64,000 nt of DNA. Origin: Stackebrandtia nassauensis DSM 44728. GTDB lineage: Bacteria > Actinomycetota > Actinomycetes > Mycobacteriales > Micromonosporaceae. The notes below the pieces were generated by a model. The model was not told the DNA's origin, did no database searches, and was given only the letters and a program-made list of their open reading frames with translations. Within the stretch, counting starts at the first letter, position 1. The number at the start of each line of letters is the position of its first letter. Below, one piece after another: positions 9,071 through 17,325 of the stretch. Position numbers and translations under genes: made by a program. Location: positions 248,001 to 312,000 of the forward strand of contig NC_013947.1 of assembly GCF_000024545.1 (NCBI RefSeq), written 5' to 3'.

Positions 9071-9700
9071 TTGCGCTTTTCACTGCGTCCGCAAGATGAC
9101 GCGTTCTACAAGTTCTTTATCGAAGCGGCGGAGAACATCGTCAAAGGCACGGCGATCCTGGCCGAACTCGGCGAAGCCGAGGTGGACACCCAGTCGGTGT
9201 CCGAGCGCCTGGTCGAGGTGGAGCACGCCAACGACGAGATCACGCACGAGTTGTACAACAAGATCAACTCGACGTTCGTCACACCCTTGGACCGCGAGGA
9301 CATGTACCAGCTGGGCAGCCAGCTGGACGATGTCATGGACCACATCGAGGCGGCCGGGAACCTGGTCTACCTGTACGGGCTGTCCGAGCTGCCCTCGCTG
9401 CCGCGCGAGATGGTGGAGATCGTCGACGTCCTCAAGGCGCAGGCCGCCATCACCGTCGAGGCGATGCCGAAGCTCAAGGGCATGGACCCGAGCCTTCGCG
9501 ACTACTGGATCGAGTGCAACCGGCTGGAGAACGACGGCGACCGCGCCTACCGGATGCTGCTGGTGCGGCTGTTCTCCGGCGAGTACGAGGCGCTGACCGT
9601 CCTGAAGCTGAAGGAAGTCGCCGACGAGCTGGAGAAGGCCTGCGACGCCTTCGAACACGTCTCCAACACCGTCGAGACCATCTCGGTGAAGGAATCCTAA
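9071..9700 (+). CDS. DUF47/PhoU-like phosphate transport regulator
   Basis: This 209-residue all-helical protein begins MRFSLRPQDDAFYKFF, typical of the DUF47 (TIGR00153) family related to PhoU. These proteins are nearly always encoded next to PiT transporters and are thought to modulate them, as seen here. I choose TTG 9071 because GAGG lies 6 bp upstream and homologues begin at this motif; GTG 9053 would add six residues. The stop is immediately followed by the GTG of the PiT gene, so the two form an operon. Confidence 0.88.
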   Translation: MRFSLRPQDDAFYKFFIEAAENIVKGTAILAELGEAEVDTQSVSERLVEVEHANDEITHELYNKINSTFVTPLDREDMYQLGSQLDDVMDHIEAAGNLVYLYGLSELPSLPREMVEIVDVLKAQAAITVEAMPKLKGMDPSLRDYWIECNRLENDGDRAYRMLLVRLFSGEYEALTVLKLKEVADELEKACDAFEHVSNTVETISVKES

Positions 9701-10705
9701 GTGGACCCAATTCTCATTGGCGTCATCGCGGTCGTCGCCGCCGCGATGATCTTTGACTACACCAACGGTTTCCACGATGCCGCCAATGCCATCGCCACCT
9801 CGGTCTCCACCCGGGCCCTGACCCCCCGTGCCGCCCTGGCACTGGCCGCGGTCGGCAACTTCGTCGGCGCCCACCTCGGTGAGGGCGTCGCCAAGACCGT
9901 CGGCGGCGACCTGGTCCACATCCCGCAGGAGTTCTCCGGACTGGCGGTGGTGCTGGCCGGAGTCCTGGGCGCCATCACCTGGAACCTCATCACCTGGTGG
10001 TTCGGGCTGCCCTCCTCGTCCTCGCACGCCCTGTTCGGCGGCCTGGTCGGCGCCACCCTGGTCGCCGGTTACGACGTCCTGTGGGCGGGCATCCTCGAGA
10101 AGGTCATCATCCCGATGGTCGCCTCGCCCATGGTCGGCTTCGTGCTCGGTTTCATCGTCATGATCGCCATCATGTGGATCTTCAAGCGCAAGAACCCCCG
10201 CAAACTCAGCCGCGGCTTCAAGATCGCCCAGTCGGTCTCGGCCGCGGCCATGTCCGTCGGACACGGCATGCAGGACGCCGCCAAGACCATGGGCATCATC
10301 GTGCTGGCCCTGTACGTCGGTGGTTTCCAGGACAGCAACGAGCACATCCCCGAGTGGGTGTTCTACTCCTCGGCCGCGATGCTGGCCCTGGGCACCTACG
10401 CCGGTGGCTGGCGGATCATCAAGACGCTGGGCCGCCGCGTCATCGACCTGGGCCCGCCCGAGGGATTCGCCGCCGAGACCGTCGCCAGCGGCGTGCTCTA
10501 CACCAACGCGCTGGTCTTCGAGGCCCCCATCTCCACCACCCACACCATCACCTCGTCGATCATGGGCGTGGGCGCCACCAAGGGCAAGGCCGCGGTCCGC
10601 TGGGGCGTCGCCGGGAACATCGTCATCGCCTGGGTCCTGACCTTCCCGGCCGCCGCCGCCGTGGCCGCCGGGGTCTACCTGCTGGTCCGGCCGCTGTTCT
10701 CGTAG
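9701..10705 (+). CDS. pit: Inorganic phosphate transporter, PiT family
   Basis: This 334-residue protein has about nine to ten membrane helices. It carries both PiT signature repeats: DYTNGFHDAANAIATSVSTR near the N-terminus and SVGHGMQDAAKTMG in the middle, plus the conserved FGLPSSSSHALFGGLVG and ISTTHTITSSIMGVG. PiT proteins import phosphate as a metal-phosphate complex coupled to H+ or Na+. It starts at GTG right after the DUF47 stop. At the 3' end it faces the cysteine dioxygenase-like gene tail to tail with almost no gap. Confidence 0.93.
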   Translation: MDPILIGVIAVVAAAMIFDYTNGFHDAANAIATSVSTRALTPRAALALAAVGNFVGAHLGEGVAKTVGGDLVHIPQEFSGLAVVLAGVLGAITWNLITWWFGLPSSSSHALFGGLVGATLVAGYDVLWAGILEKVIIPMVASPMVGFVLGFIVMIAIMWIFKRKNPRKLSRGFKIAQSVSAAAMSVGHGMQDAAKTMGIIVLALYVGGFQDSNEHIPEWVFYSSAAMLALGTYAGGWRIIKTLGRRVIDLGPPEGFAAETVASGVLYTNALVFEAPISTTHTITSSIMGVGATKGKAAVRWGVAGNIVIAWVLTFPAAAAVAAGVYLLVRPLFS

Positions 10706-10713
10706 ACCGTGCC

Positions 10714-11182
10714 CTAACCAGTCCTCGCCCGCGCGCTTCATCGACGCCAGCCACAGGCCGGTCTCGTCGAAGAGGTAGCGGCGCATCAGTTCCAGCCGGG
10801 GCGCGTAGACGTGCACGCTGACCGCGGGCTCGTCGCCGGTGTTGCGGACGGCGTGGATGCCGTGCTCGTCGACCTCGCGCGCCTGCCCGGCGGCCACCTC
10901 GTGCGACTCCAGTCCCGGGAACTCGCCCGGCACCACCCGGTACTCGGTCAGCCGTCCCCGGGCCACCGCGAAGGCCGCCGGGGCCGGACGGCTGCGACCG
11001 CCGTGGTCGTGCAGCTCGGTGCCCTGCCCGGGCAACCAGGCCAGCAGCCACACCTCGTGATCACTCGAACGGTGGACACACTTCGCCCACCGGGAGTGCG
11101 GCGTGAACCATGCCCGCCACGGCAGCGCGGCGGCGTACTCGGCGGCCAGATCGGTGAGAGACGTCTTGACACTGAGGGTCAC
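10714..11182 (-). CDS. Cysteine dioxygenase-like cupin protein (no in-frame stop at the expected place)
   Basis: About 155 residues match type I cysteine dioxygenases: HDHGG near residue 58 supplies two iron-ligand histidines and GIHAVRN near 110 the third, followed by SVHVYAPRLELMRRY and GLWLASMK. The enzyme oxidises cysteine to cysteine sulfinate. Homologues end near the tryptophan at residue 155, but here the frame stays open antisense through most of the phosphate transporter gene to 9080. A TAG at 10714-10716, one base out of frame just after that Trp codon, suggests a one-base change removed the natural stop. I end the feature at that TAG; the true protein may carry an unrelated extension. 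Confidence 0.75.
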
Positions 11183-11510
11183 GATGAACCTTGAAGATGA
11201 GAGGCCGCGATTCGCGGCAGGACGGACGGGCGGATGTGGTGTCGATCAGCGACAACAACAGCCGCGGCAACAGAAGAATCGTCCGGCGTTCATCATGTGC
11301 GATATTAGCCCACGCCCGCGCGTGTCCGACGACAAGACACACCGGCTGTCCGTCGACGGAACACGTAAAGTCAACGAATATCGAGTATGGCCAGTGGCGG
11401 CCCGCGTCACTCCATCCGATGCGCTATGGTCGCCGATGGCCCGGATTCACCGATCTCGATACCCCGGCCGGGCCGGACGCGAATCGCCTTCAGCGAGGGA
11501 GATATAGATC
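11183..11510. other. Intergenic region with no recognised gene
   Basis: This 328-bp divergent spacer lies between the cysteine dioxygenase-like and NlpC/P60 genes and must hold both promoters. TATGGT near 11425 is a possible -10 box. I looked for a ydaO/c-di-AMP riboswitch, which often precedes actinobacterial NlpC/P60 genes, and did not see its conserved blocks. No coding signal stands out. Confidence 0.4.
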
Positions 11511-12482
11511 GTGACCACTCCACGCAGCGGTGCGGCGAAAGCCCGCCGCCTCGTCTCAGTGGCCGTCGGCATCGCCTTGATACTCGGGTTCACCGCCGTA
11601 CCAGCGGAAGCGGACCCGTCCGTCAAGGAACTCGAGAAGAAGATCGAGAAGCGGGCCGAAGAGCTTGAGGGAACCATCGAGGACTACAACGCTGCCCGCG
11701 AGGACCTCGACAAGACCAAGAAGAAGATCAAGAAGCTCGACAAGAAGCTCGCGCCTTACGAGAAGGAGCTGGACAAGCTCTACGACAAGGCCGAGCCCAT
11801 CGTCATGGCCGCGTACCAGGGCCAGGGGCTCACGGGCCCGACCGCGATGCTCAACTCCGATTCCCCGGAGGCCTTCGCCGACAAGATCTCGGCGCTGGAC
11901 GGGCTCTCGGCCGGTGACGCGGGTCTGATCGGCAAGGTCGCCAAGAAGGCCCGTGCTTACAAGTCCAAGAAGACCGACCTCGAAGAGCTCAAGGACGAGC
12001 AGGACAAGAAAGAGTCGGATCTCTCCAAGGCCAAGAAGAAGATCGAGAAGGAGATCGAGGATCTCCAGGGCGATCGCAAGACCACCATCAAGAACGAGAC
12101 CGGCGCCGACTACGTACCCGACTACGTGCCCGGCAAACGCGGCGAGGTGGTCCGGCACGCCATGGCCCAGGTCGACAAGCCCTACGTGTGGGCGGCGGCC
12201 GGTCCCGACGGCTACGACTGCTCCGGCCTGATCCTCGACGCCTACCGGCAGATCGGCATCAGCCTGCCGCACAACGCGGCCCGGCAGTACGGTCAGGCCA
12301 CCCACATCGGCAAGGGCGACCTCCAGCCCGGTGACCCGGTGTTCTCCAACGGCCTCAAACACGTGACCATGTACATCGGCGACGGCTACGTCGTCCACGC
12401 GCCGACCTTCGGTCAACCCGTACAGGTCGCGAAGATGGACACCGCCGCCTCCCCGTACTACGGCGCCGGAACCTTCCTGTAA
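11511..12482 (+). CDS. Secreted NlpC/P60 peptidoglycan endopeptidase with coiled coil
   Basis: This 323-residue protein has a signal peptide of about 35 residues ending VPAEA. A Lys/Glu-rich coiled coil follows (about 38-105 and 145-195), and a C-terminal NlpC/P60 domain from about 215. The catalytic Cys237 lies in GYDCSG, His284 in LKHVTMYIG and a third polar residue, His296, in VVHAP. The layout matches RipA-like actinobacterial hydrolases, which cut peptide stems in cell-wall remodelling; the coiled coil probably keeps the enzyme in check or binds partners. The GTG start has GAGGGAG about 9 bp upstream. A strong shared terminator follows. Confidence 0.9.
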   Translation: MTTPRSGAAKARRLVSVAVGIALILGFTAVPAEADPSVKELEKKIEKRAEELEGTIEDYNAAREDLDKTKKKIKKLDKKLAPYEKELDKLYDKAEPIVMAAYQGQGLTGPTAMLNSDSPEAFADKISALDGLSAGDAGLIGKVAKKARAYKSKKTDLEELKDEQDKKESDLSKAKKKIEKEIEDLQGDRKTTIKNETGADYVPDYVPGKRGEVVRHAMAQVDKPYVWAAAGPDGYDCSGLILDAYRQIGISLPHNAARQYGQATHIGKGDLQPGDPVFSNGLKHVTMYIGDGYVVHAPTFGQPVQVAKMDTAASPYYGAGTFL

Positions 12483-12498
12483 CACCGCGACGAGACGA

Positions 12499-12537
12499 AA
12501 CCGGCCGGGGCTGAACTTTCTTCAGCCCCGGCCGGTT
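12499..12537. terminator. Bidirectional terminator between NlpC/P60 and fba
   Basis: A perfect 17-bp inverted repeat (12499-12515 and 12521-12537) has the loop CTTTC. It is centred between two convergent stops (12482 and 12554). Confidence 0.88.
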
Positions 12538-12553
12538 CACGTCGTCGAGCGGT

Positions 12554-13579
12554 CTACTTCGCGGCGGTGGTGCCCACCGAACGCAGGTTCTCGCAGGCTT
12601 CCACGACCCGCTTGGCCATGCCGGCCTCGGCGGCCTTGCCGTAGGCACGCGGGTCGTACTTCTTCTTGTTGCCGACCTCGCCGTCGATCTTGAGCACGCC
12701 GTCGTAGTTCTTCAGCATGTGGTCGGCGACCGGACGGGTGAACGCGTACTGGGTGTCGGTGTCGACGTTCATCTTGATGACGCCGTAGTCGACCGCGCTG
12801 CGGATCTCCTCCAACAGCGAACCCGAGCCGCCGTGGAACACCAGGTCGAAGGGCTTGGTCTTGCCGACCTTCGCGCCCACGGCCTCCTGGATCTCCTTGA
12901 GGATCTCGGGACGCAGCTTGACGTTGCCGGGCTTGTAGACGCCGTGGACGTTACCGAAGGTCAGCGCCGTCATGTAGCGGCCCTTCTCCCCGGAACCCAG
13001 GGCGGCGGCGGTGGCCAAACCGTCCTCCACGGTGGTGTAGAGCTTCTCGTCGATGGCGCCGACAACCCCGTCCTCCTCGCCACCAACGACCCCGACCTCG
13101 ATCTCGAGGATGATCCGGGCCGCCGCGGTCTTGGCCAACAGCTCCTCGGCGATCCGCAGGTTCTCGTCCAGAGGCACGGCCGAACCGTCCCACATGTGCG
13201 ACTGGAACAGCGGCTCCTGCCCGCCCTTGACGCGCTCCGCCGAGATGTCCAGCAGCGGCCGCACGAAACCGTCCAGTTTGTCCTTGGGGCAGTGGTCGGT
13301 GTGCAGGGCGATGTTGACGGGGTAGTTCTTGGCGACCTCACGCGCGAACTCGGCGAAGGCGACGGAACCGGAGACCATGTTCTTCACGGTGGGGCCGGAG
13401 AAGTAGTCGGCGCCACCGGTGGACACCTGAATGATGCCGTCGGATTCCGCCTCGGCGAAACCGGCCAGCGCCGCGTTCAGGGTCTGCGAGGACGAGACGT
13501 TGATGGCCGGATACGCGAAGGCGCCGTTCTTGGCGCGGTCGAGCATGTCCGCGTATACCTCGGGTGTCGCGATGGGCAT
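12554..13579 (-). CDS. fba: Class II fructose-bisphosphate aldolase
   Basis: This 341-residue protein has the class II zinc aldolase motifs: catalytic and metal-binding ALHTDHCPKD near residue 105, EIEVGVVGGEEDG near 165, TFGNVHGVYKPG (zinc His) near 210 and the phosphate loop VFHGGSGS near 250. It interconverts fructose 1,6-bisphosphate with dihydroxyacetone phosphate and glyceraldehyde 3-phosphate in glycolysis and gluconeogenesis. The ATG is preceded by AAGGAG at 7 bp. It is transcribed alone and terminates at the shared hairpin. Confidence 0.96.
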   Translation of the reverse strand: MPIATPEVYADMLDRAKNGAFAYPAINVSSSQTLNAALAGFAEAESDGIIQVSTGGADYFSGPTVKNMVSGSVAFAEFAREVAKNYPVNIALHTDHCPKDKLDGFVRPLLDISAERVKGGQEPLFQSHMWDGSAVPLDENLRIAEELLAKTAAARIILEIEVGVVGGEEDGVVGAIDEKLYTTVEDGLATAAALGSGEKGRYMTALTFGNVHGVYKPGNVKLRPEILKEIQEAVGAKVGKTKPFDLVFHGGSGSLLEEIRSAVDYGVIKMNVDTDTQYAFTRPVADHMLKNYDGVLKIDGEVGNKKKYDPRAYGKAAEAGMAKRVVEACENLRSVGTTAAK

Positions 13580-13697
13580 TGCTGCTCCTTAACGGGTGAA
13601 TATTTCGGCATTGGCGAAGACGGCACTGTCCCATCAGGCATTCTGCTCCAACACGTATCGGTGACGCGGAGCGGGCTGGGGCCGTAGCCTTGCGGGT

Positions 13698-13871
13698 ATG
13701 GCTACGGAGAACTGGCAGATACCCGAGGCCGACGCCGCCGAACAGGCCGCGGCGGCCACCGAAACCGACGAGGCCCAGGCCCGACCACGACAGGTCACCG
13801 AGGCCGACGAGGCCGACACCCTGGAACAGACCCAGGAAGTCCCCGAGGACGACGAATACCGCGAACCCTGA
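13698..13871 (+). CDS. Small acidic protein of unknown function (57 aa)
   Basis: A complete 57-codon frame starts MATENWQIPEADAAEQ and ends DDEYREP. About one third of the residues are Glu or Asp, with many Ala and Gln and no hydrophobic helix. Third-position GC is high and the frame is clean, which supports coding. Short acidic proteins with this kind of opening are, from memory, common beside fba in actinobacteria, often annotated as hypothetical. It is divergent from fba. No ribosome-binding site is obvious (upstream CCTTGCGGGT), so translation may be leaderless or weak. The protein is probably disordered; function unknown. Confidence 0.6.
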   Translation: MATENWQIPEADAAEQAAAATETDEAQARPRQVTEADEADTLEQTQEVPEDDEYREP

Positions 13872-13910
13872 CGGTGGCGCCACCCCCACGGACGACGCCA
13901 CCACCATCGC

Positions 13911-14426
13911 TCACTCGATCGGATCGATACGGGTGTTCTGGAACGACTGCTGTTCCCACACCCCGTGCCGCTTGGCCATCACATTCGTGTTGACCGAATC
14001 CGACCCGTCCCGACACTCGCTCTCACCATCGCGAACCAGACACGTGGTGCGCACGACGATGGCCAACTTCCCATCCACGAACCGGACCTTCTCGTCCAGC
14101 AACTCGATCGTGGTGTCCTCGATGAAGTTGTCGAAGTAGTACTGCATCCCACTAGCGATGCCCGCCCGGGTCGCCAGGTGATCCCCGTTGAAGGTCACCA
14201 TGTCCCCATCCTTCGCGAAGGTCGAGGCGAACGCCGCCCCGTCCTTCTCATCCCAGGCCTCGAACTGCCGCTCCCGCAACCGCTCAAGCGCGTCCCGGGC
14301 CTCCTTCTCCCGCTGAGCCGCCGTCGTCCCCGCCGCACCGCCCTCGGCGACGGCCACGGTGGCCACCCCGCCCAGCAACGCGACGGCGACCGCGGCAACG
14401 GCACCGATCTTCGAAATTGTTCGCAT
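13911..14426 (-). CDS. Secreted SgcJ/EcaC-type (NTF2-like) protein
   Basis: This 171-residue protein has a signal peptide (MRTISKIGAVAAVAVALL, ending near AVA). The NTF2-like fold of the SgcJ/EcaC/DUF4440 group follows: FEAWDEKDGAAFASTFAKDGDMVTFNGDHLATRAGI, then VWEQQSFQNTRIDP at the end. The ATG at 14426 has AGGAGG about 8 bp upstream; a longer in-frame reading to 14624 would cross the tRNA-side region and is rejected. Family members bind small molecules or act as isomerase-like enzymes. The specific role is unknown and it probably acts outside the membrane. A cytoplasmic relative lies at 33846. Confidence 0.8.
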   Translation of the reverse strand: MRTISKIGAVAAVAVALLGGVATVAVAEGGAAGTTAAQREKEARDALERLRERQFEAWDEKDGAAFASTFAKDGDMVTFNGDHLATRAGIASGMQYYFDNFIEDTTIELLDEKVRFVDGKLAIVVRTTCLVRDGESECRDGSDSVNTNVMAKRHGVWEQQSFQNTRIDPIE

Positions 14427-14611
14427 CTGTTGTCCTCCTTGGTTTCCCGCAACGCTAAGACGACAGAACCCCCACCGTCGTCGCCCAGGAGTTGCGTCCA
14501 CCTGACTCCCGCGGATGTACCCACCCCCACCCCGGCTACCCCACCAGTCGACCGCGAGCCCTCGTCCGGATCGCCGATGGTCAAGGTTTGGTAGATTGGC
14601 GAACGCTGCAC

Positions 14612-14700
14612 GGAGGTGTCGCATAGTGGACTAGTGCAGCGGTCTTGAAAACCGCCAGGCGGGGTGACTCGTCTCGTGGGTTCGAATCCCACCGCCTCCG
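14612..14700 (+). tRNA. tRNA-Ser (anticodon TGA)
   Basis: The 89-nt type II tRNA folds cleanly. Acceptor stem GGAGGTG pairs with CGCCTCC at 14693-14699, with discriminator G. The anticodon stem GCGGT/ACCGC has loop CTTGAAA, anticodon TGA. A long variable arm follows, then a T arm with GTTCGAATC. CCA is not encoded. It reads UCA and, by wobble, other UCN serine codons. Confidence 0.95.
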
Positions 14701-14774
14701 CAACCACCTACTGAATCCCCTGCCCACCAGGGGATTCAGCCATTCATAGCCCATATGCTGTTGGGGAAGCTGGG

Positions 14775-15377
14775 CTATGTGAACAACAAGGTGTAGTACT
14801 CCGTGATGACGGTCGCATCCGCGATTGACGCCAGTCCCCACTCCGCGAGATGGGGCTCGTATGCCGCTTGGTGCACTCGTCGCCAGTGTTCCAGCGACAG
14901 GTCCCCTTCGCCTTCAGCCACGGCGATCTGTGGCGGCACGTCATAGAACTTGTGAACAGCTATCTTCTCGGTCCTCAAGAGGCATGCCGGCTCGGCTCGG
15001 CTGTTCAGCACGATCCAGAAGTTGCCGACCCGTGGCAACGGGTCGCCCGCGGCAAGGAAGTCCTCCTTGATGCTGCTACCTGCGGTCTTGCGTCCGTTGA
15101 GGTACAAGCCAAGTAGTTCGTCAGCCGACTGGCTGGTACCAGCGAAGGCCGCTTCAACGAAAGGATCAGCTGGCCGGCTCTCCGGAGGAGAGTCTCCAGA
15201 TAGGCCTGCCAAAAGGACAATTGGGCCTCGTTCAAACGCCTCACCGGCACCTCCAGTCCTGCGCGAGCGTAACGGGTTCAATGGGAGCGGATTGACAAAT
15301 AATCTTTCGGCTCCGGATGTCGAGAACGTGGGGGTGGCTCCGTCCTGGGTGTAGAAGCGGCCACCGACGGGCCGCAC
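14775..15377 (-). CDS. ASCH domain protein
   Basis: The C-terminal 130 residues match the ASCH (PUA-like) fold: ELLGLYLNGRKTAGSS, VGNFWIVLNSRAEPACLLRTEKI and AEGEGDLSLEHWRRVH, the usual blocks of DUF437/ASCH proteins, which are suspected to bind RNA or modified nucleosides. The first 55-60 residues are not family-like, so the true start is probably internal, for example the TTG near 15215; the GTG at 15377 is the longest option. Codon use is visibly less GC-rich than the neighbours, suggesting recent acquisition next to tRNA-Ser. It is divergent from the VOC gene. Confidence 0.7.
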   Translation of the reverse strand: MRPVGGRFYTQDGATPTFSTSGAERLFVNPLPLNPLRSRRTGGAGEAFERGPIVLLAGLSGDSPPESRPADPFVEAAFAGTSQSADELLGLYLNGRKTAGSSIKEDFLAAGDPLPRVGNFWIVLNSRAEPACLLRTEKIAVHKFYDVPPQIAVAEGEGDLSLEHWRRVHQAAYEPHLAEWGLASIADATVITEYYTLLFT

Positions 15378-15397
15378 GATGAAGAAGGAGAACCACC

Positions 15398-15838
15398 ATG
15401 ACGCTCAAGAAGCTGGACAACATCGAGATCATCGTCGAAGACCTCGACGCGGTCATCGCGTTCTTCACCGAACTCGGTATGGAGGTGGAGGGCAGGTCAC
15501 AGGTCGAGGGGAGTTGGGCGGCACGTCTTGTCGGCCTTGAGGATCAGAAGGTCGACGTCGCGATGATGCGCGTCCCGGGCGACAACGGGCGGGTCGAGCT
15601 GGCGCAGTACCGGATGCCGGACGCGATCCGGAGCCTGCCCGAGAACGCTCCGCCGCACACGCTGGGTATCCGCCGGATCATGTTCGCCGTTGAAGACCTC
15701 GACGGGAAGGTCGCTCACATGCTCGCGCACGGGGCCGAGCTCGTCGGTGAGGTGGTGCGGTTCGGGGATTCCTACAAGTTGGCTTACCTTCGGGGGCCCG
15801 AGGGCATCCTTGTCGCTCTGGCCGAGGAGCTTGGCTGA
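15398..15838 (+). CDS. VOC (glyoxalase/bleomycin-resistance) family protein
   Basis: This 146-residue protein has two beta-alpha-beta-beta-beta halves: LDNIEIIVEDLDAVIAFFTELGMEVEG at the start, IRRIMFAVEDLDGKVAHMLAHGAEL in the second half and YLRGPEGILVALAEE at the end. VOC proteins are metal-dependent lyases, dioxygenases or drug-binding proteins, and the sequence does not identify the substrate. The usual metal-ligand pattern is only partly visible. ATG 15398 has AAGGAG 8 bp upstream. A strong terminator follows. Confidence 0.85.
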   Translation: MTLKKLDNIEIIVEDLDAVIAFFTELGMEVEGRSQVEGSWAARLVGLEDQKVDVAMMRVPGDNGRVELAQYRMPDAIRSLPENAPPHTLGIRRIMFAVEDLDGKVAHMLAHGAELVGEVVRFGDSYKLAYLRGPEGILVALAEELG

Positions 15839-15841
15839 CGA

Positions 15842-15871
15842 ACGGGCCCGCGCGTGGTCGCGCGGGCCCGT
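15842..15871 (+). terminator. Terminator after the VOC gene
   Basis: A perfect 13-bp stem (15842-15854 with 15859-15871) has a TGGT loop and is followed by CGTTTCG. It starts 4 bp past the stop codon. Confidence 0.82.
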
Positions 15872-15939
15872 CGTTTCGCTGTGGGGGTTACTCGCGGAGT
15901 TCGGCGCCTTCGCAGCGCTGGTCGGCCGTGCCCGCCATC

Positions 15940-15976
15940 ATTCAGATGTTGAATGTCTCTGATATCCAATATCAGT
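15940..15976. promoter_or_regulatory. Two inverted repeats upstream of the acetyltransferase gene
   Basis: CATTCA/TGAATG (15940-15945, 15951-15956) and CTGATAT/ATATCAG (15960-15966, 15970-15976) lie in a locally AT-rich patch about 100 bp before the start at 16077. They are candidate operators; no regulator is assigned. Confidence 0.35.
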
Positions 15977-16076
15977 GGTCTCGCACTGTCAATAAGACGA
16001 ACTGTCGCGTTTGGTCAGAAATGTCACGTCGAGAGTGGAGTACGATCTTCGAGTCTGAGAAAGGAAGTGCCCCACC

Positions 16077-16841
16077 ATGACTGTTGATGTGAATTCTGTC
16101 GATCAGCCCGCTTCGCTCGCTGAGGCGCCGTTGCGGCAGGCTCGTAATTCCGGTGCGTTTTGGGCCGCGACGGCTCGTTCCCGGGGGCATGAGGTGTTGC
16201 GGCGGCCCGGGTTTGTCGCCGCCGTCGGGGATGAGAGGGCCGGGACCCGGGTTCTGATTCAGGAACCGGGGCTTGACGGGGACGCGGTGGCCGAGATCGT
16301 CGAGTTGGCGCGCGGGGCGGCCGGGCCGGTGGATGTCGAGGATCCGTTCAGTGCCACCGATCTGAGCCAGCTGGGGTATCGCAACTGGCAGATGCCGGTC
16401 ATGTTGCGGCAGCCCGGGCCGGTTGAGGAGCCGCATCTGGAGGTGGTTCGGGCGGGGAACGCCGCGGAGTTGCGGGCGGCGGAGCGGGCCGTGATCGACG
16501 GGTTCGAGTTGGTGCGGTTCGAGCCGTATCGGGGCAACGAGATGTTCCCGGAGGCGTTGCTGGACGAGGACGGGGTGGACGTGTTCATCGTCCGGGTGGA
16601 CGGTGGCGAGGTCGCCGGTGCCTGTGTGACGGTGGTGGACAACGGTTATGGCAGCCACTACTGGGTGGGGACGCCGGAGGCGTTTCGGTCGCGGGGTGTG
16701 GGACGGGCGGCGATGCTGGGTTCGTTGGCGCCGTTGGCCGATATGCCGGTGACGCTCACCGCTTCGCGGTTGGGGCGGCCGCTGTACGAGTCGCTCGGGT
16801 TCGCCGTCGCGGCCCCCGCGACCTGGTGGGCCTCACGGTAG
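16077..16841 (+). CDS. GNAT family N-acetyltransferase
   Basis: At 254 residues, the C-terminal half carries the GNAT core: VFIVRVDGGEVAGACVTVVDNGYGSHYWVGTPEAFRSRGVGRAAM, where RSRGVGRA is the acetyl-CoA pyrophosphate loop, then LGRPLYESLGF. The N-terminal 110 residues are a divergent extension, as in two-domain GNAT proteins. The acceptor substrate is unknown. The ATG has AAGGAAG upstream. The 3' end overlaps the convergent soxR gene by nine bases. Codon use (GGG, CGG-rich) differs slightly from the flanking genes. Confidence 0.82.
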   Translation: MTVDVNSVDQPASLAEAPLRQARNSGAFWAATARSRGHEVLRRPGFVAAVGDERAGTRVLIQEPGLDGDAVAEIVELARGAAGPVDVEDPFSATDLSQLGYRNWQMPVMLRQPGPVEEPHLEVVRAGNAAELRAAERAVIDGFELVRFEPYRGNEMFPEALLDEDGVDVFIVRVDGGEVAGACVTVVDNGYGSHYWVGTPEAFRSRGVGRAAMLGSLAPLADMPVTLTASRLGRPLYESLGFAVAAPATWWASR

Positions 16842-17297
16842 GGCGGTTTCGGTTTCGCGCAGCCGGACGGGGCCGGGGCCCTGGGGTTCGAGGGTGTCGT
16901 CCGGGTTGAGCAGTAGACAGGCCTTCATGGACAGACAGCCGCAGCCGATGCAGCCGGTCAGTTCGCGCTCCAGGTTCTCGATGGCCCGACGGCGGCGCGC
17001 GAGGCGTTTTCGCCAGCCGCGTGACACGCGTTGCCAGTCGTCGTGGCTGGGTTCGTGGTCCCTCGGCAGGGTCGCGAACACCTCGGCGATGTCGGCCAGC
17101 GGGATGCCCAGCCGCTTGGCGACGATGATCAGCGACACGCGCCGCAGCATGTGCCGGGCGTAGATCCGGTGGTTGCCGCGGTCGCGTTCGCTGAAGATGA
17201 GGCCCTTGTGTTCGTAGAAACGCAGGGCGGACGCGGCCACGCCGGTTCGGCGGATGACCTCGCCCATGGTGAGGTGGTTGTCCGGACCGGTGTTCAT
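16833..17297 (-). CDS. soxR: Redox-sensitive MerR-family regulator SoxR
   Basis: This 154-residue protein has an N-terminal MerR winged helix (TMGEVIRRTGVAASALRFYEHKGL), a dimerisation helix, and the diagnostic C-terminal [2Fe-2S] motif CIGCGCLSMKAC (C-x2-C-x-C-x5-C). SoxR is activated by redox-active compounds that oxidise the cluster. In actinobacteria it usually controls monooxygenases, reductases and exporters without SoxS. ATG 17297 has GGAAGGAAG upstream. Its promoter has the 19-bp spacer typical of MerR control, suggesting autoregulation. Nearby genes transcribed from this region are few, so its targets may lie elsewhere. Confidence 0.93.
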   Translation of the reverse strand: MNTGPDNHLTMGEVIRRTGVAASALRFYEHKGLIFSERDRGNHRIYARHMLRRVSLIIVAKRLGIPLADIAEVFATLPRDHEPSHDDWQRVSRGWRKRLARRRRAIENLERELTGCIGCGCLSMKACLLLNPDDTLEPQGPGPVRLRETETALP

Positions 17298-17325
17298 CGC
17301 TTGGCTTCCTTCCCGTCTTCCACCG

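Noticed and set aside
11183-11510. Possible c-di-AMP (ydaO) riboswitch before the NlpC/P60 gene
   Set aside because: The conserved blocks of that riboswitch are not found by eye, so only the spacer is reported.
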